Positions 1-8,604 of a stretch of 17,584 bases of DNA are shown piece by piece (the first letter of the stretch is position 1; every line of letters begins with the position of its first letter). Under the pieces are notes generated by a model, which was given only the letters and a program-made list of their open reading frames with translations, did not search any database and was not told the DNA's origin. This DNA is from Bacteroidales bacterium (lineage in GTDB: Bacteria; Bacteroidota; Bacteroidia; Bacteroidales; P3), in the NCBI GenBank assembly GCA_017545365.1, contig JAFWOP010000062.1, forward strand, positions 1 through 17,584, given 5' to 3'. The translations under genes were made by a program, and so were the position numbers.

Positions 1-44
1 GACTGAAAATCCTTGTGTCACTGGTTCAATTCCAGTCAATGCCA
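1..44 (+). tRNA. tRNA-Phe (GAA), 3' part only
   Basis: The window opens inside a tRNA. The anticodon loop CTGAAAA (3-9) gives anticodon GAA at 5-7, hence phenylalanine. Its 3' stem strand TCCTT (10-14) follows, then a five-base variable loop, a T arm ACTGG/CCAGT (20-24, 32-36) around loop TTCAATT, the 3' acceptor strand CAATGCC (37-43) and discriminator A44. CCA is not encoded, since the next bases are CAAAAA. The D arm and 5' acceptor strand lie outside the window, so the expected 5' strand GGCATTG cannot be checked. Confidence 0.88.
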
Positions 45-53
45 CAAAAAATG

Positions 54-84
54 AAAAGGAGACAATAATATTTGTCTCCTTTTT
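54..84 (+). terminator. Rho-independent terminator after tRNA-Phe
   Basis: A 12-bp perfect inverted repeat (54-65 with 72-83, core GGAGACA/TGTCTCC) encloses a six-base loop. The stem is flanked by A and T runs, so the 3' arm ends in TTTT. It sits ten bases after the tRNA and 52 bases before the response regulator start. It probably ends tRNA transcription and isolates the downstream operon. The A run on the 5' side means it could also work on the opposite strand. Confidence 0.75.
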
Positions 85-135
85 GCGTTTATATGGCATA
101 GAAACACATTCATACTTACCAACACCCCCTCCACT

Positions 136-843
136 ATGACAAGGATACTAGTTGTAGACGACGAACAGGACATGTGCGAGATATTGCGGTTCAACTTATG
201 CAATGAAGGTTTTGAAGTGTATACTGCCAACAGTGCCGAAGATGCGCTGGAGCTGCTGACATCGCATCCCAAAGGAGACTTCGACCTCATATTGCTGGAC
301 GTGATGATGGACCGCATGTCGGGATTTGAGATGGCCAGCCACCTCCGGGCTGAAGGTGACAACACCCCCATCATATTCCTCACCGCCCGCGACCATCACG
401 ACGACCAGCTGGCCGGGTTCAAGAGCGGTGCTGACGACTACATCACCAAACCGTTCTCGTTCGACACCGTGCTAGCGCGCATCAAGGCTGTGCTCAAGCG
501 CACCCAGCCCACCCCACCGCCTTCCACTCCTCACATCTTCTCTTTCGGCACTCTGAAAATCGACATGGACAATACACATGTGAGCATCCAGGGAAAGAAC
601 ATCGAACTCACACGCCGCGAATACCTCATCCTTTGCCTATTGATACAACACCCCAACTACCATTTCACCCGCGAAGAAATCATGGTCCAAGTATGGCCAA
701 ACGACACATTGGTCAACGACCGCAGCGTCGACGTACACATTACCCGACTGCGCAAGAAACTAGGGCCTGAAAGCTGGCGGCTAATCAACCGTACCGGCTT
801 CGGGTACGCATTCGTCAATAACGATTCCAACATAGCAGAATAG
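136..843 (+). CDS. OmpR/PhoB-family response regulator
   Basis: Cytoplasmic DNA-binding regulator of a two-component system, 235 aa, the usual family length. The receiver domain (about residues 3-120) has the acidic pair D8-D9, the phospho-acceptor D55 in LILLDVMMDRMSG, T83 in FLTARD and K105 in ITKPFS. All the residues needed for phosphotransfer are therefore present. The C-terminal winged helix (about 135-230) carries the typical RREYLIL and DVHITRLRKKLG segments. The histidine kinase starts one base after its stop, so this is a cognate pair. The ATG has no clear Shine-Dalgarno site, as is usual in Bacteroidota. The closest described types are RprY-like regulators, but the target genes cannot be inferred, so no symbol is given. 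Confidence 0.95.
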   Translation: MTRILVVDDEQDMCEILRFNLCNEGFEVYTANSAEDALELLTSHPKGDFDLILLDVMMDRMSGFEMASHLRAEGDNTPIIFLTARDHHDDQLAGFKSGADDYITKPFSFDTVLARIKAVLKRTQPTPPPSTPHIFSFGTLKIDMDNTHVSIQGKNIELTRREYLILCLLIQHPNYHFTREEIMVQVWPNDTLVNDRSVDVHITRLRKKLGPESWRLINRTGFGYAFVNNDSNIAE

Positions 844-844
844 T

Positions 845-1690
845 ATGGCTGTCGGATTGATTATAACTGTCTCGTTGCTCGGCATGGCACTGATGTTGCT
901 GGTTTGGTTTGCCTTCAAGCTGAACAAGCAGGTGAAGAACGAGCAGCTCCTGAGGACAGAAGCCGAAAAGTCGAAACAACAAATCATTGTAGAACAGACA
1001 CGCAATCGGCAGTTGAAGCAGGAAATGACCAACAACATCGCCCACGAGCTGAAGACCCCCGTCAGTTCCATACGCGGATACTTGGAAATATTATTGGGCG
1101 ACAAGCCTGTGGATGAAGAGCAACGGCACTACTTTCTCGAACGCTGCTACAGTCAGACCCTCCGGCTGTCCGACCTCATCAACGACGTGGCCCTCATCAA
1201 CAAGTTGGAAGAGTCGCACGACCTCTTCTCTAAAGAGCCTATCAATATCCGCAACGTGGCGGAAGAGGCCATACACGAACTGGCCCTTACTGCCGAGCAG
1301 CACCATATCACCATGCTCGACAAACTCCCTGAGAACTTGACCATCTCTGGCAACAACCTGCTTATCTACTCCATCTTCCGCAACTTGATAGAAAATGCCA
1401 TCGTACACGCCGGCGACGGCATCACCATAGTCATCCAGTGCTATAAGCCCGAGGACGACAACCACTACTACATCCAGCTCTACGACACCGGCAAGGGGGT
1501 AAGCAACCAATATCTGCCTCGCCTGTTTGAGCGTTTCCTTCGTATCGACGAAGGCCGCAGCCGCAAAAACGGTGGCACCGGGCTCGGCCTCTCCATCGTG
1601 AAACACGCCGTCATGTTCCATGGTGGGGACATCTACGCCAAAAACCGCGACGAGGGCGGTCTCGAATTCTTCTTCTCCCTTAAGAAATAG
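845..1690 (+). CDS. Sensor histidine kinase, short, single membrane segment
   Basis: Partner kinase of the preceding regulator, 281 aa. Residues 3-24 form one hydrophobic segment, followed directly by a charged coiled-coil-like linker. The HisKA domain has the phospho-acceptor H67 in IAHELKTPVSSIRGYL. The ATPase domain shows the N box (RNLIENAIVHA, N180 and N184), G1 DTGKG (214-218), F box LFERF (227-231) and G2 GGTGLGLS (243-250). It should therefore autophosphorylate and pass the phosphate to D55 of the regulator. There is no periplasmic, PAS or HAMP domain, which is unusual because related RprX-type kinases are considerably longer. The start is fixed by the neighbour, since an upstream extension would run into the regulator gene. 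Confidence 0.93.
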   Translation: MAVGLIITVSLLGMALMLLVWFAFKLNKQVKNEQLLRTEAEKSKQQIIVEQTRNRQLKQEMTNNIAHELKTPVSSIRGYLEILLGDKPVDEEQRHYFLERCYSQTLRLSDLINDVALINKLEESHDLFSKEPINIRNVAEEAIHELALTAEQHHITMLDKLPENLTISGNNLLIYSIFRNLIENAIVHAGDGITIVIQCYKPEDDNHYYIQLYDTGKGVSNQYLPRLFERFLRIDEGRSRKNGGTGLGLSIVKHAVMFHGGDIYAKNRDEGGLEFFFSLKK

Positions 1691-1727
1691 CACACCTACC
1701 AACTATCGAATAAAGAAGCACATCAAT

Positions 1728-2156
1728 ATGAACACGCCAATTCAACTTCGTTTCAACGACATCGACCAGATGGGGCATGTGAACAACGCCGTCATCATGG
1801 AATTTTTCGACCTCGGCAAATCCATTTATTTCACAAACATCGGCCTACCCCCTGAGGATGGCGATTTCACCGTCATGGTGGTGCATGTCGAAGTGGACTT
1901 CCTCAACCAAATCCTTTTCCACGACAACATCCACGTCGTCACCCATGTAGACCATTTCGGCAACAAGAGCCTCTCGGTCAAACAACAGGTGGTCAACAGC
2001 GACACAGGAATGGTATGCGCCACCTGCCGCACCGTCATGTCGGGATATTGCCGCAGCACTCGCTCCAGCGCACCGATTCCTAATGCAATAAAAGAACTGA
2101 TTCTCCGTTATGAGGAGAACGAAATCGACAATGAAAAGAAACCCGATGAAAAATAA
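1728..2156 (+). CDS. Acyl-CoA thioesterase of the 4HBT/YbgC hotdog family
   Basis: A 142-aa cytoplasmic hotdog-fold protein, normal length for the family. The signature FNDIDQMGHVNNAVIMEFFD (residues 9-28) contains the predicted catalytic aspartate D13, which matches the second Asp of the GDCDPAG motif in 4-hydroxybenzoyl-CoA thioesterase. The central helix and the VEVDFLNQI strand are present. Members hydrolyse acyl-CoA or acyl-ACP thioesters; the substrate cannot be told from sequence. The reading frame is open back to 1620 inside the kinase gene, but homology begins at the ATG at 1728, which lies 37 bases after the kinase stop. The 3' end overlaps the asparaginase start, which suggests translational coupling. 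Confidence 0.88.
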   Translation: MNTPIQLRFNDIDQMGHVNNAVIMEFFDLGKSIYFTNIGLPPEDGDFTVMVVHVEVDFLNQILFHDNIHVVTHVDHFGNKSLSVKQQVVNSDTGMVCATCRTVMSGYCRSTRSSAPIPNAIKELILRYEENEIDNEKKPDEK

Positions 2157-3174
2157 AGTCCTTATTGTTTACACAGGCGGCACTATCGGCATGGTTCAGG
2201 ACGCGAACGGCTCGCTGAAGCCTTTCCCCATGGACCACATTTACGATTTGGTGCCTGAGCTTAACAAGTGCTCCTACAAAATCGACACCTGCCAGATGTC
2301 GAACATCATCGATTCATCCAACATGACCCCTTCTTTCTGGGTGGACCTGGCTGAAATCATAGAACAGCAGTACGACAATTACGACGGCTTCGTCATCCTC
2401 CACGGCACCGACACTATGGCGTATACGGCATCTGCCCTGAGCTTCATGTTCAAGAATCTGTCCAAACCCATTGTGCTCACCGGCAGCCAGCTGCCCATGG
2501 GGGTACTGCGCAGTGATGGCCGCGAGAACATCATCTGCGCCCTCGAGTTGGCTTCTGGACAAGAGGTGTACATACCCGAAGTTTGTCTTTTCTTTGAGAA
2601 CCACCTCTATCGTGGCAACCGCAGCACCAAGGTGAGTGCCGAAAACTTCGATGCCTTCTGTAGCTACAACTATCCCTCGCTGGCCAAGGCGGGCATCAAG
2701 TTCAGTTTCAAGCCCCACCTATTCCTCCCAAAGCCCGACAAGCCACTGGAGGTGAGGAAGAAATTCGACCGAAACATAGCTGTACTCAAGCTCTTCCCCG
2801 GCATCACCCTTGAGGTTGTCAATGCCGTCCTGCATGCCGAAGGCCTGCATGGAGTGATTATTGAGACCTTCGGCTCGGGCAACGCCCCCACAGAGCCGTG
2901 GTTTATCAACGCCATAGCCGATGCCATCCAACGAGGCATCATGGTGCTGAACGTGACTCAGTGCAAGGCTGGTGCGGTCATTATGGGGCAATATGAAGCC
3001 AGCTGCGAGCTGAGCCGCATTGGTGTTATCGGTGGCAGCGACATCACGCTGGAGGCAGCCGTGACGAAGATGATGTACCTGCTAGGCACCTACCCCGACA
3101 ATCCCGTCCATGTGCGCGAGTGCTTACAGATGTCACTGCGCGGCGAAATCACAACTGAAAAGACTCCATGCTAA
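2146..3174 (+). CDS. ansA: L-asparaginase, type I (cytoplasmic)
   Basis: Hydrolyses L-asparagine to aspartate and ammonia. With the ATG at 2146 the protein is 342 aa, close to E. coli AnsA. The first active-site block YTGGTIGM carries the nucleophile T13. The second, HGTDTMAYTASALSFM (from residue 86), carries the T88-D89 pair. Other family blocks are SSNMTP, LTGSQLPMGVLRSDGREN, LYRGNRSTK and GVIGGSDITLEA. No signal peptide is present, which fits the cytoplasmic type I enzyme rather than the periplasmic type II. An alternative ATG at 2131 adds five residues; a GAGGAG lies 13 bases before it, too far to settle the matter. Either start overlaps the thioesterase gene (11 or 26 bases). The stop overlaps the porT start by seven bases. 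Confidence 0.94.
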   Translation: MKNKVLIVYTGGTIGMVQDANGSLKPFPMDHIYDLVPELNKCSYKIDTCQMSNIIDSSNMTPSFWVDLAEIIEQQYDNYDGFVILHGTDTMAYTASALSFMFKNLSKPIVLTGSQLPMGVLRSDGRENIICALELASGQEVYIPEVCLFFENHLYRGNRSTKVSAENFDAFCSYNYPSLAKAGIKFSFKPHLFLPKPDKPLEVRKKFDRNIAVLKLFPGITLEVVNAVLHAEGLHGVIIETFGSGNAPTEPWFINAIADAIQRGIMVLNVTQCKAGAVIMGQYEASCELSRIGVIGGSDITLEAAVTKMMYLLGTYPDNPVHVRECLQMSLRGEITTEKTPC

Positions 3175-3893
3175 GATACTTGAACAAGTCTGCCCTGCTG
3201 ATTCTCTGCCTGATATGCACGCAAGTACTGATGGCTCAGAACGCGCCGGTGCACTTAGGCAAATTTGACGATCGGAAGGTGCATTTTGGCATACAGGTGG
3301 GGTACACCCTCTCAAAGTTCGACTTGCATTATACTAACGACGACGCTGTGAGAGAGAGTATCTTAGGCACCACATCATATTACAGCCCAGGATTTCACAT
3401 CAACGAGATTAACGACTTTCGTTTGGGCGACCACTTCAACCTGCGCCTGATGCCCGGCGTTACGCTCATCAGTCGCGATATGGCATACGTTTGGTCGGAC
3501 GAGTACACTTCCACCCATTGGAAATATGACTCCAGGCGCACCGTAGAGTCGGTATATGGCGAACTGCCAGTGGAATTTAAGTTTCGAGCCATGCGGTACT
3601 CCGACTTCCGCCCATACCTTATAGCGGGTGGCTCTTTTGGATTTGACTTTGCCTCTTTTTTCAAGAATAGGAACAACAACGACGAATCCATCATCCGCCT
3701 CAACCCCTTCGACCTGCGCTACACGATGGGTATGGGGTTCGACTTCTTCCTCCCCTATGTGAAGTTCGCTATCGAGCTGAAAATGGCTTTCGGCCTTCTG
3801 GACCTAAGAGTGGCGGATGACGACTTATACACCCTTTCCTCCACCGACTTTCGGTCGCGCACCTTTATGCTCTCTTTTACCTTCCAAGGATAA
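3168..3893 (+). CDS. porT: PorT/SprT-family type IX secretion outer-membrane protein
   Basis: A 241-aa exported beta-barrel protein. The signal peptide covers about residues 1-23, with cleavage probably after VLMA before QN. The mature part follows the PorT family pattern: a KVHFGIQVGYTLSKFDL strand near the N terminus, then SPGFHINEINDFRLGDHFNL, a RLMPGVTLISRD strand, YGELPVEFKFR, DFRPYLIAGGSFGFDFAS, and near the end YTMGMGFDFFLPYVKFAIEL. It ends in an aromatic strand (FMLSFTFQG) as outer-membrane barrels do. In Porphyromonas gingivalis and Flavobacterium johnsoniae, PorT/SprT is needed for T9SS export. The start overlaps the ansA stop. The assignment rests on remembered family patterns; a generic PorT-like barrel of other function is the main alternative. 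Confidence 0.8.
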   Translation: MLRYLNKSALLILCLICTQVLMAQNAPVHLGKFDDRKVHFGIQVGYTLSKFDLHYTNDDAVRESILGTTSYYSPGFHINEINDFRLGDHFNLRLMPGVTLISRDMAYVWSDEYTSTHWKYDSRRTVESVYGELPVEFKFRAMRYSDFRPYLIAGGSFGFDFASFFKNRNNNDESIIRLNPFDLRYTMGMGFDFFLPYVKFAIELKMAFGLLDLRVADDDLYTLSSTDFRSRTFMLSFTFQG

Positions 3894-3899
3894 TTATTG

Positions 3900-3905
3900 A
3901 AGGAG
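3900..3905 (+). promoter_or_regulatory. Shine-Dalgarno site supporting a TTG start
   Basis: AAGGAG ends eight bases before the TTG at 3914. No in-frame ATG lies upstream, and the first in-frame ATG downstream (residue 32) would remove conserved N-terminal sequence. A real anti-SD match is uncommon in this phylum, and here it decides the start codon. Confidence 0.7.
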
Positions 3906-3913
3906 AACAAGAA

Positions 3914-5485
3914 TTGAAAAAGCAGTATACCATAGACCTCACCCCCCAAGAGTACAGCATTCCCGCCCTGCTCCATAAGGTTGTGACACGAAAAACGGGC
4001 ATCCCTATGGCCGACATTGCCCATGTGGAGGTGCTGCGCCGCAGCCTCGATTCGCGGCGTGGACGTATCTGCTATCACACTACTGTAGAGATCTATTGCG
4101 GCGAGAATTATCTTGCCCCTTCGTATGAAGGCAACTACCAAGACTGCCACAACAAGCCTGCCATCATCATCGTAGGTGCAGGTCCTGCGGGTCTCTTCGC
4201 CGCGCTCAGAGCCTTGGAAATGGGCATCAAGCCCATCCTGCTAGAACGAGGAAAGCCTGTGGAAGAACGTCGCCTCGACATTGCCCAACTAGCCCGCACA
4301 CAGGTGGTCAACCCCAACAGCAACTGGTGTTTCGGCGAAGGGGGTGCCGGCACCTATTCCGACGGCAAGTTATATACCCGCAGCACCAAACGAGGCAATG
4401 TCCAAGACATCATGCACCGTTTTATTGAGCACGGGGCCGACCCTTCCATCGCCATTGATGCCCATGCCCATATCGGCACCGACAAGCTGAGCGGCATTAT
4501 TGCCAACATGCGCAAAACCATCCTCGACTATGGGGGTGAGTATCACTTCTCTACCCATGTCACCGACTTCATTCTAAAACAGGATGCTGGCGAAACCCTT
4601 GTTCAGGGCGTCCTCGATGCCCAAGGCAATGAGTATTTGGGGAAAGCCGTCATTTTGGCCACAGGACATTCGGCACGGGACATCTATTACCTCTTTGACC
4701 GGTGCGGCTGGCAGCTCGAAGCCAAGCCCTTTGCCCTCGGCATCCGCGTGGAACACCCTCAAAGCCTCATCAACGAAATACAATACCATATCAACGACCG
4801 CAACCGCTCCCAACTGCAATATCTGCCACCGGCTGCCTACAGCCTTACCACACAAGTGGATGGCCATGGGGTTTTCTCTTTCTGTATGTGCCCCGGCGGA
4901 GTCATCGTACCAGCCGCCACCGGCGAATGCCAGCAGGTAGTCAACGGCATGAGCAACGCCCGTCGCAACTCACCCTTTGCCAACAGCGGCATCGCTGTCA
5001 CAGTTTCCTTAAACGACACTCCCCAGTACGCCGACCAAGGGGCTTTGGCCTTGCTAAAGTTCCAACAGGACGTGGAGCGGCGCATCTTCGACTCTGTGGG
5101 AGGCAGCATCACCGCCCCTATCCAGCGACTCACCGACTTCTGCCAGAACCGTCCAAGCCAGAGCAACAACAAGACTAACTATATGGGCAAGACACTCAAC
5201 AGCCCGCTCTACGAAATTCTTCCCCCATTTGTGGTGAAGGGACTGCAACAAGGGCTGCTGGATTTCGACCGCAAAATGCATGGTTTCTACACCGACCAAG
5301 CCAGCGTTCTGGCAGTAGAAAGCCGAACCTCCTCGCCGGTGCGCATCCCCCGCGACGAAACGCTTCAGCACCCACAGCTTCGCCGTCTCTACCCCTGTGG
5401 CGAGGGAGCCGGATATGCGGGCGGCATAGTCTCCTCCGCCCTCGACGGCATCCGTGCCCTTGAGCAAATCAAATCCCTCCTATAA
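3914..5485 (+). CDS. FAD-dependent dehydrogenase of the COG2509 type
   Basis: A 523-aa cytoplasmic flavoprotein. Residues 1-80 form the small N-terminal domain typical of this group ([27 protein letters not shown]). The FAD-binding Rossmann motif follows: [19 protein letters not shown] (about 84-102) with the ribose-binding acid E111. Next comes the group signature [17 protein letters not shown] (140-156). The C-terminal [18 protein letters not shown] closes the FAD site. Members are described only as NAD-utilising or FAD-dependent dehydrogenases; the substrate is unknown. The gene starts at TTG behind a good Shine-Dalgarno site, 20 bases after porT, and ends 34 bases before uvrB. No truncation or missing motif is visible. 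Confidence 0.9.
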   Translation: MKKQYTIDLTPQEYSIPALLHKVVTRKTGIPMADIAHVEVLRRSLDSRRGRICYHTTVEIYCGENYLAPSYEGNYQDCHNKPAIIIVGAGPAGLFAALRALEMGIKPILLERGKPVEERRLDIAQLARTQVVNPNSNWCFGEGGAGTYSDGKLYTRSTKRGNVQDIMHRFIEHGADPSIAIDAHAHIGTDKLSGIIANMRKTILDYGGEYHFSTHVTDFILKQDAGETLVQGVLDAQGNEYLGKAVILATGHSARDIYYLFDRCGWQLEAKPFALGIRVEHPQSLINEIQYHINDRNRSQLQYLPPAAYSLTTQVDGHGVFSFCMCPGGVIVPAATGECQQVVNGMSNARRNSPFANSGIAVTVSLNDTPQYADQGALALLKFQQDVERRIFDSVGGSITAPIQRLTDFCQNRPSQSNNKTNYMGKTLNSPLYEILPPFVVKGLQQGLLDFDRKMHGFYTDQASVLAVESRTSSPVRIPRDETLQHPQLRRLYPCGEGAGYAGGIVSSALDGIRALEQIKSLL

Positions 5486-5521
5486 TGTCTATACCCCCTA
5501 TAATCTCTATCCCATCTCTAT
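5479..5521 (+). repeat. Imperfect 18-bp tandem repeat spanning the FAD gene stop and uvrB start
   Basis: The unit CCTATAATGTCTATACCC (5479-5496) is followed by CCTATAATCTCTATCCC (5497-5513) and a partial ATCTCTAT (5514-5521). The array contains the TAA of the upstream gene and most of the uvrB ATG. It looks like a short slippage product filling the intergenic gap. Confidence 0.7.
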
Positions 5522-7688
5522 GAACTTCGAACTGACATCCGATTTCGCACCCACCGGCGACCAACCCGAGGCCATCCACCAGCTGGTTGAAGGCATACGC
5601 AGCGGCCAACGCGCTCAAGTGCTGCAAGGAGTCACCGGCAGCGGCAAAACCTTCACCGTGGCCAACGTCATCGCCCAACTCAACCGCCCCACCTTGGTCA
5701 TGAGCCATAACAAGACGCTGGCCGCCCAGCTATATGGGGAGTTTAAACAGTTCTTCCCCAACAACGCTGTCGAATACTTCGTATCCTATTACGACTACTA
5801 CCAACCCGAGGCCTATATTGCTTCTACCAACACCTATATCGAAAAAGACTTGGCCATCAACGACGACCTTGACAAACTCCGTCTTCGAGCCTCCTCTGCC
5901 CTGCTTAGCGGCAGACGTGATGTCATCGTAGTATGTTCTGTCAGCTGCATCTACGGCATCGGCAATCCCGCCGAGTTCAAACGCGGCACCATTCACGTCA
6001 ATGTAGGCGACCGCCTGAGCCGCGACAACTTCCTGCTACAGCTGCTCGACGGACAGTATGTCCGCAACGAGATAGAATTTGTCAACGGCCGCTTCCGCGT
6101 CAAAGGTGACACGGTAGACGTGTTCCCCTCCTTTGCCGACTTCTGCTTCCGCATCTGTTTTTGGGACGATGAGATCGAGAGCCTCGAAAGCTTCGACCCC
6201 ATCAGCGGGCAACGTCTGGAGACATTCTCCGACATCACCATCTATCCGGCCAGCAACTTCCTCACCTCAAAGGAGAACATGGCCGACGCGCTGCACCAGA
6301 TACAGTCCGACATGTTTGAACGCCGCGACTACTTCTACTCGGTCGACCGCCCCCTCGAAGCCAAACGCCTCGAAGAGCGGGTCAACTACGATGTCGAGAT
6401 GATTCAAGAACTGGGCTATTGCAGCGGTATTGAGAACTACTCACGCTACTTCGACGGGCGCAAAGAGGGGGAACGCCCCTTCTGCCTAATCGACTATTTC
6501 CCCGACGACTTCCTGCTCGTTATCGACGAGAGCCACGTCACCGTTCCCCAAATAGGGGCCATGTATGGCGGGGACCGTTCCCGCAAGAAGTCGCTCGTCG
6601 AATATGGGTTCCGGCTACCGTCGGCATTGGACAACCGTCCCCTCACCTATGAGGAGTTCTACAACATCACTGGCCAAACCATCTACATCAGTGCCACCCC
6701 TGCCCAATACGAACTGCAGGAGGCCGAAGGCGTAGTCGTCGAACAAATCATACGGCCCACAGGCCTGCTTGACCCCGTGGTGGAGGTACGTCCTGCCGTC
6801 ACACAGGTCGACGACCTGCTTGACGAGATTGAGAAAACCGTCTACAAGAATGAGCGTGTACTCGTCACCACACTCACCAAACGCATGGCCGAGGAGCTGA
6901 CCACCTACCTCCTCAACCTTGGCATACGCAGCAAGTACATACACAGCGATGTGGACACTCTGGAACGCGTAGAAATCATGCGCGACCTCCGCATGGGTGT
7001 CTTCGACGTGCTGGTCGGCGTCAACCTCTTGCGTGAAGGACTCGACCTGCCCGAGGTGTCGCTTGTCGCCATCCTCGACGCCGACAAGGAAGGCTTCCTC
7101 CGCAGCGACCGTGCCCTTATACAAACCATCGGCCGCGCAGCCCGCAACGTACACAGCAAGGCCATCCTCTACGGCGACATCATCACTGGCAGCATGCAGC
7201 GCGCCATAGACGAAACCAACCGCCACCGCGAAAAGCAGATACGCTACAACCTAGAACACGGCATCGTACCGCGCCAGATTGTCAAGAGCACCGAGTCAAT
7301 CATCGGCTCCACCAGCGTCATTGAACGTGCTGCCGAAGAACACTACGAGGAAAAAGCTCCCGAAGGACCCAACATCCCCAATATCGCAGCCTCGCCCTAC
7401 GCCTTGAACACCCCAGCCCACAGCAATAAAGGTGGACACAAACAGTATCTCACCGAAGCAGCCGAACCCGATATCCCCATCGCCAGCGAAGCCGAAGACA
7501 ATTCTCAATTCTCAAATATCAAATCTCAATTAAGCAATAAGACCAAGGCCCAGCTCCGCAAAGACATCCGCGACACCCAACGCAAAATGCAGCAGGCAGC
7601 CAAGGAAATGGACTTCCTTGCCGCCGCCAAATACCGCGACCAAATCCATGCCATGCAACAAGCCCTCGACGGCGCTCGTGGCGACTAA
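5520..7688 (+). CDS. uvrB: Excinuclease ABC subunit B
   Basis: DNA-damage recognition helicase of nucleotide excision repair; it receives DNA from UvrA and recruits UvrC. With the ATG at 5520 it is 722 aa, longer than the 673 aa of E. coli UvrB. Walker A GVTGSGKT spans 37-44, the beta-hairpin [10 protein letters not shown] 90-99, and the Walker B-like DESH 336-339. Helicase motifs such as [20 protein letters not shown] and QTIGRAARN are intact. The C-terminal UVR motif (about 678-720) that contacts UvrC is present. The extra length is a linker at about 618-674, which includes a segment encoded by a simple TCTCAA-type repeat. The open frame runs upstream to 5454, but homology starts at [16 protein letters not shown]. 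Confidence 0.97.
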   Translation: MNFELTSDFAPTGDQPEAIHQLVEGIRSGQRAQVLQGVTGSGKTFTVANVIAQLNRPTLVMSHNKTLAAQLYGEFKQFFPNNAVEYFVSYYDYYQPEAYIASTNTYIEKDLAINDDLDKLRLRASSALLSGRRDVIVVCSVSCIYGIGNPAEFKRGTIHVNVGDRLSRDNFLLQLLDGQYVRNEIEFVNGRFRVKGDTVDVFPSFADFCFRICFWDDEIESLESFDPISGQRLETFSDITIYPASNFLTSKENMADALHQIQSDMFERRDYFYSVDRPLEAKRLEERVNYDVEMIQELGYCSGIENYSRYFDGRKEGERPFCLIDYFPDDFLLVIDESHVTVPQIGAMYGGDRSRKKSLVEYGFRLPSALDNRPLTYEEFYNITGQTIYISATPAQYELQEAEGVVVEQIIRPTGLLDPVVEVRPAVTQVDDLLDEIEKTVYKNERVLVTTLTKRMAEELTTYLLNLGIRSKYIHSDVDTLERVEIMRDLRMGVFDVLVGVNLLREGLDLPEVSLVAILDADKEGFLRSDRALIQTIGRAARNVHSKAILYGDIITGSMQRAIDETNRHREKQIRYNLEHGIVPRQIVKSTESIIGSTSVIERAAEEHYEEKAPEGPNIPNIAASPYALNTPAHSNKGGHKQYLTEAAEPDIPIASEAEDNSQFSNIKSQLSNKTKAQLRKDIRDTQRKMQQAAKEMDFLAAAKYRDQIHAMQQALDGARGD
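7500..7533 (+). repeat. uvrB: TCTCAATT/TCAAAT microrepeat inside uvrB
   Basis: Short, partly tandem copies of TTCTCAA and TCAAAT encode the low-complexity linker [13 protein letters not shown] just before the UVR motif. The base composition (AT-rich, TC/AA blocks) is unlike the C-rich coding sequence on both sides. The reading frame is kept. Confidence 0.6.
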
Positions 7689-7729
7689 CCCCGCATTCCC
7701 ATCAATTCAAATAATAAAAATTTACCACT

Positions 7730-8512
7730 ATGAAAAAACTCAGTTTCCTCCTCATTGCACTGCTGCTCGTCGGCTCGCTTTCAGCTCAGCACCACGGCAA
7801 CCACAATCCACACGGCTCTTTCCCTCCCCCACCGCAAGCACCCTCAATTCTGGTGCAGGCACAGAACCATGAGACCTTCCAAGTGTATGTCGACGGCGAC
7901 CTCGTCAACAATGTCCCCAACTCAGAAATTCTCATCAACAACCTCGATACTCGACTTCACGAAGTCATCGTCGTCCTCACCCACCCTGCCCGTAAAGCTG
8001 CCGTCACCCAGCTCTATGCCGCCACACCCTCACCCATCATCACTGTCAGCTACGACATGCGCCGCCAACAGATGCTGCTCTACACCTCCCAGACTGACGG
8101 GAACCACCCCGGCACCGGACACGACCCTCATCATGGCGGCAACCATTGGCCTGGTCACGTAACTCCCCCTACACCACCCACCCCACCTTCAATTAATCCA
8201 CCCGCAATCGAAGAACCCGCTACCGCCCCCGACCAATGGGTCGACGAGATGGTCGCCATCCTCAATGGACAAAGCTTCGACAGCGAAAAACTCTCCACGG
8301 CCAAAGATATACAAAACCATCGTCTACCCCTTACCACCTCACAGATTGCCCGCATTGCGCAAACCCTCGACTTCGCTTCCTCGCAAGTCGACTTCCTCAA
8401 AGCCGCCTATAGCCATTGCTACGACCCGCAGAACTACGAACGCGCCCTCTCCGTCCTCACCTTCAGTTCCGACCGCGAGGCCGTGCGCACCTTCATCCGC
8501 ACCCAGCAATAG
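7730..8512 (+). CDS. Secreted DUF4476 protein with His/Pro-rich linker
   Basis: A 260-aa exported protein of unknown function. The signal peptide covers residues 1-19 (MKKLSFLLIALLLVGSLSA), with cleavage before QHH. Residues 40-120 form a beta-rich region containing FQVYVDGDLVNNVPNS, which resembles a PEGA-like surface repeat. Residues 121-165 are a low-complexity linker, first Gly/His-rich (HDPHHGG) and then Thr/Pro-rich (PPTPPTPP). Residues about 168-258 match the all-helical DUF4476 pattern, with FDSEKLSTAKDIQNHRLPLT, a DFASSQVDFLKAAY segment and a final LTFSSDREAVRTFI. DUF4476 is common in Bacteroidota and usually sits at the C terminus of exported proteins. It starts 41 bases after uvrB, and a separate promoter is not evident. 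Confidence 0.85.
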   Translation: MKKLSFLLIALLLVGSLSAQHHGNHNPHGSFPPPPQAPSILVQAQNHETFQVYVDGDLVNNVPNSEILINNLDTRLHEVIVVLTHPARKAAVTQLYAATPSPIITVSYDMRRQQMLLYTSQTDGNHPGTGHDPHHGGNHWPGHVTPPTPPTPPSINPPAIEEPATAPDQWVDEMVAILNGQSFDSEKLSTAKDIQNHRLPLTTSQIARIAQTLDFASSQVDFLKAAYSHCYDPQNYERALSVLTFSSDREAVRTFIRTQQ

Positions 8513-8604
8513 AGTCCATTTACCTCCTCTGACACTATGGGCATTCCCAAAGTCTTGATGAATTCGGGGACTGTAGTGCGTATATACCAAAGTCAGAGTG
8601 TCAA

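Noticed and set aside
5481..5504. Two TATAAT hexamers before uvrB as sigma-70 -10 boxes
   Set aside because: They belong to the tandem repeat, have no TTGACA partner, and Bacteroidota use a different -7/-33 promoter consensus.
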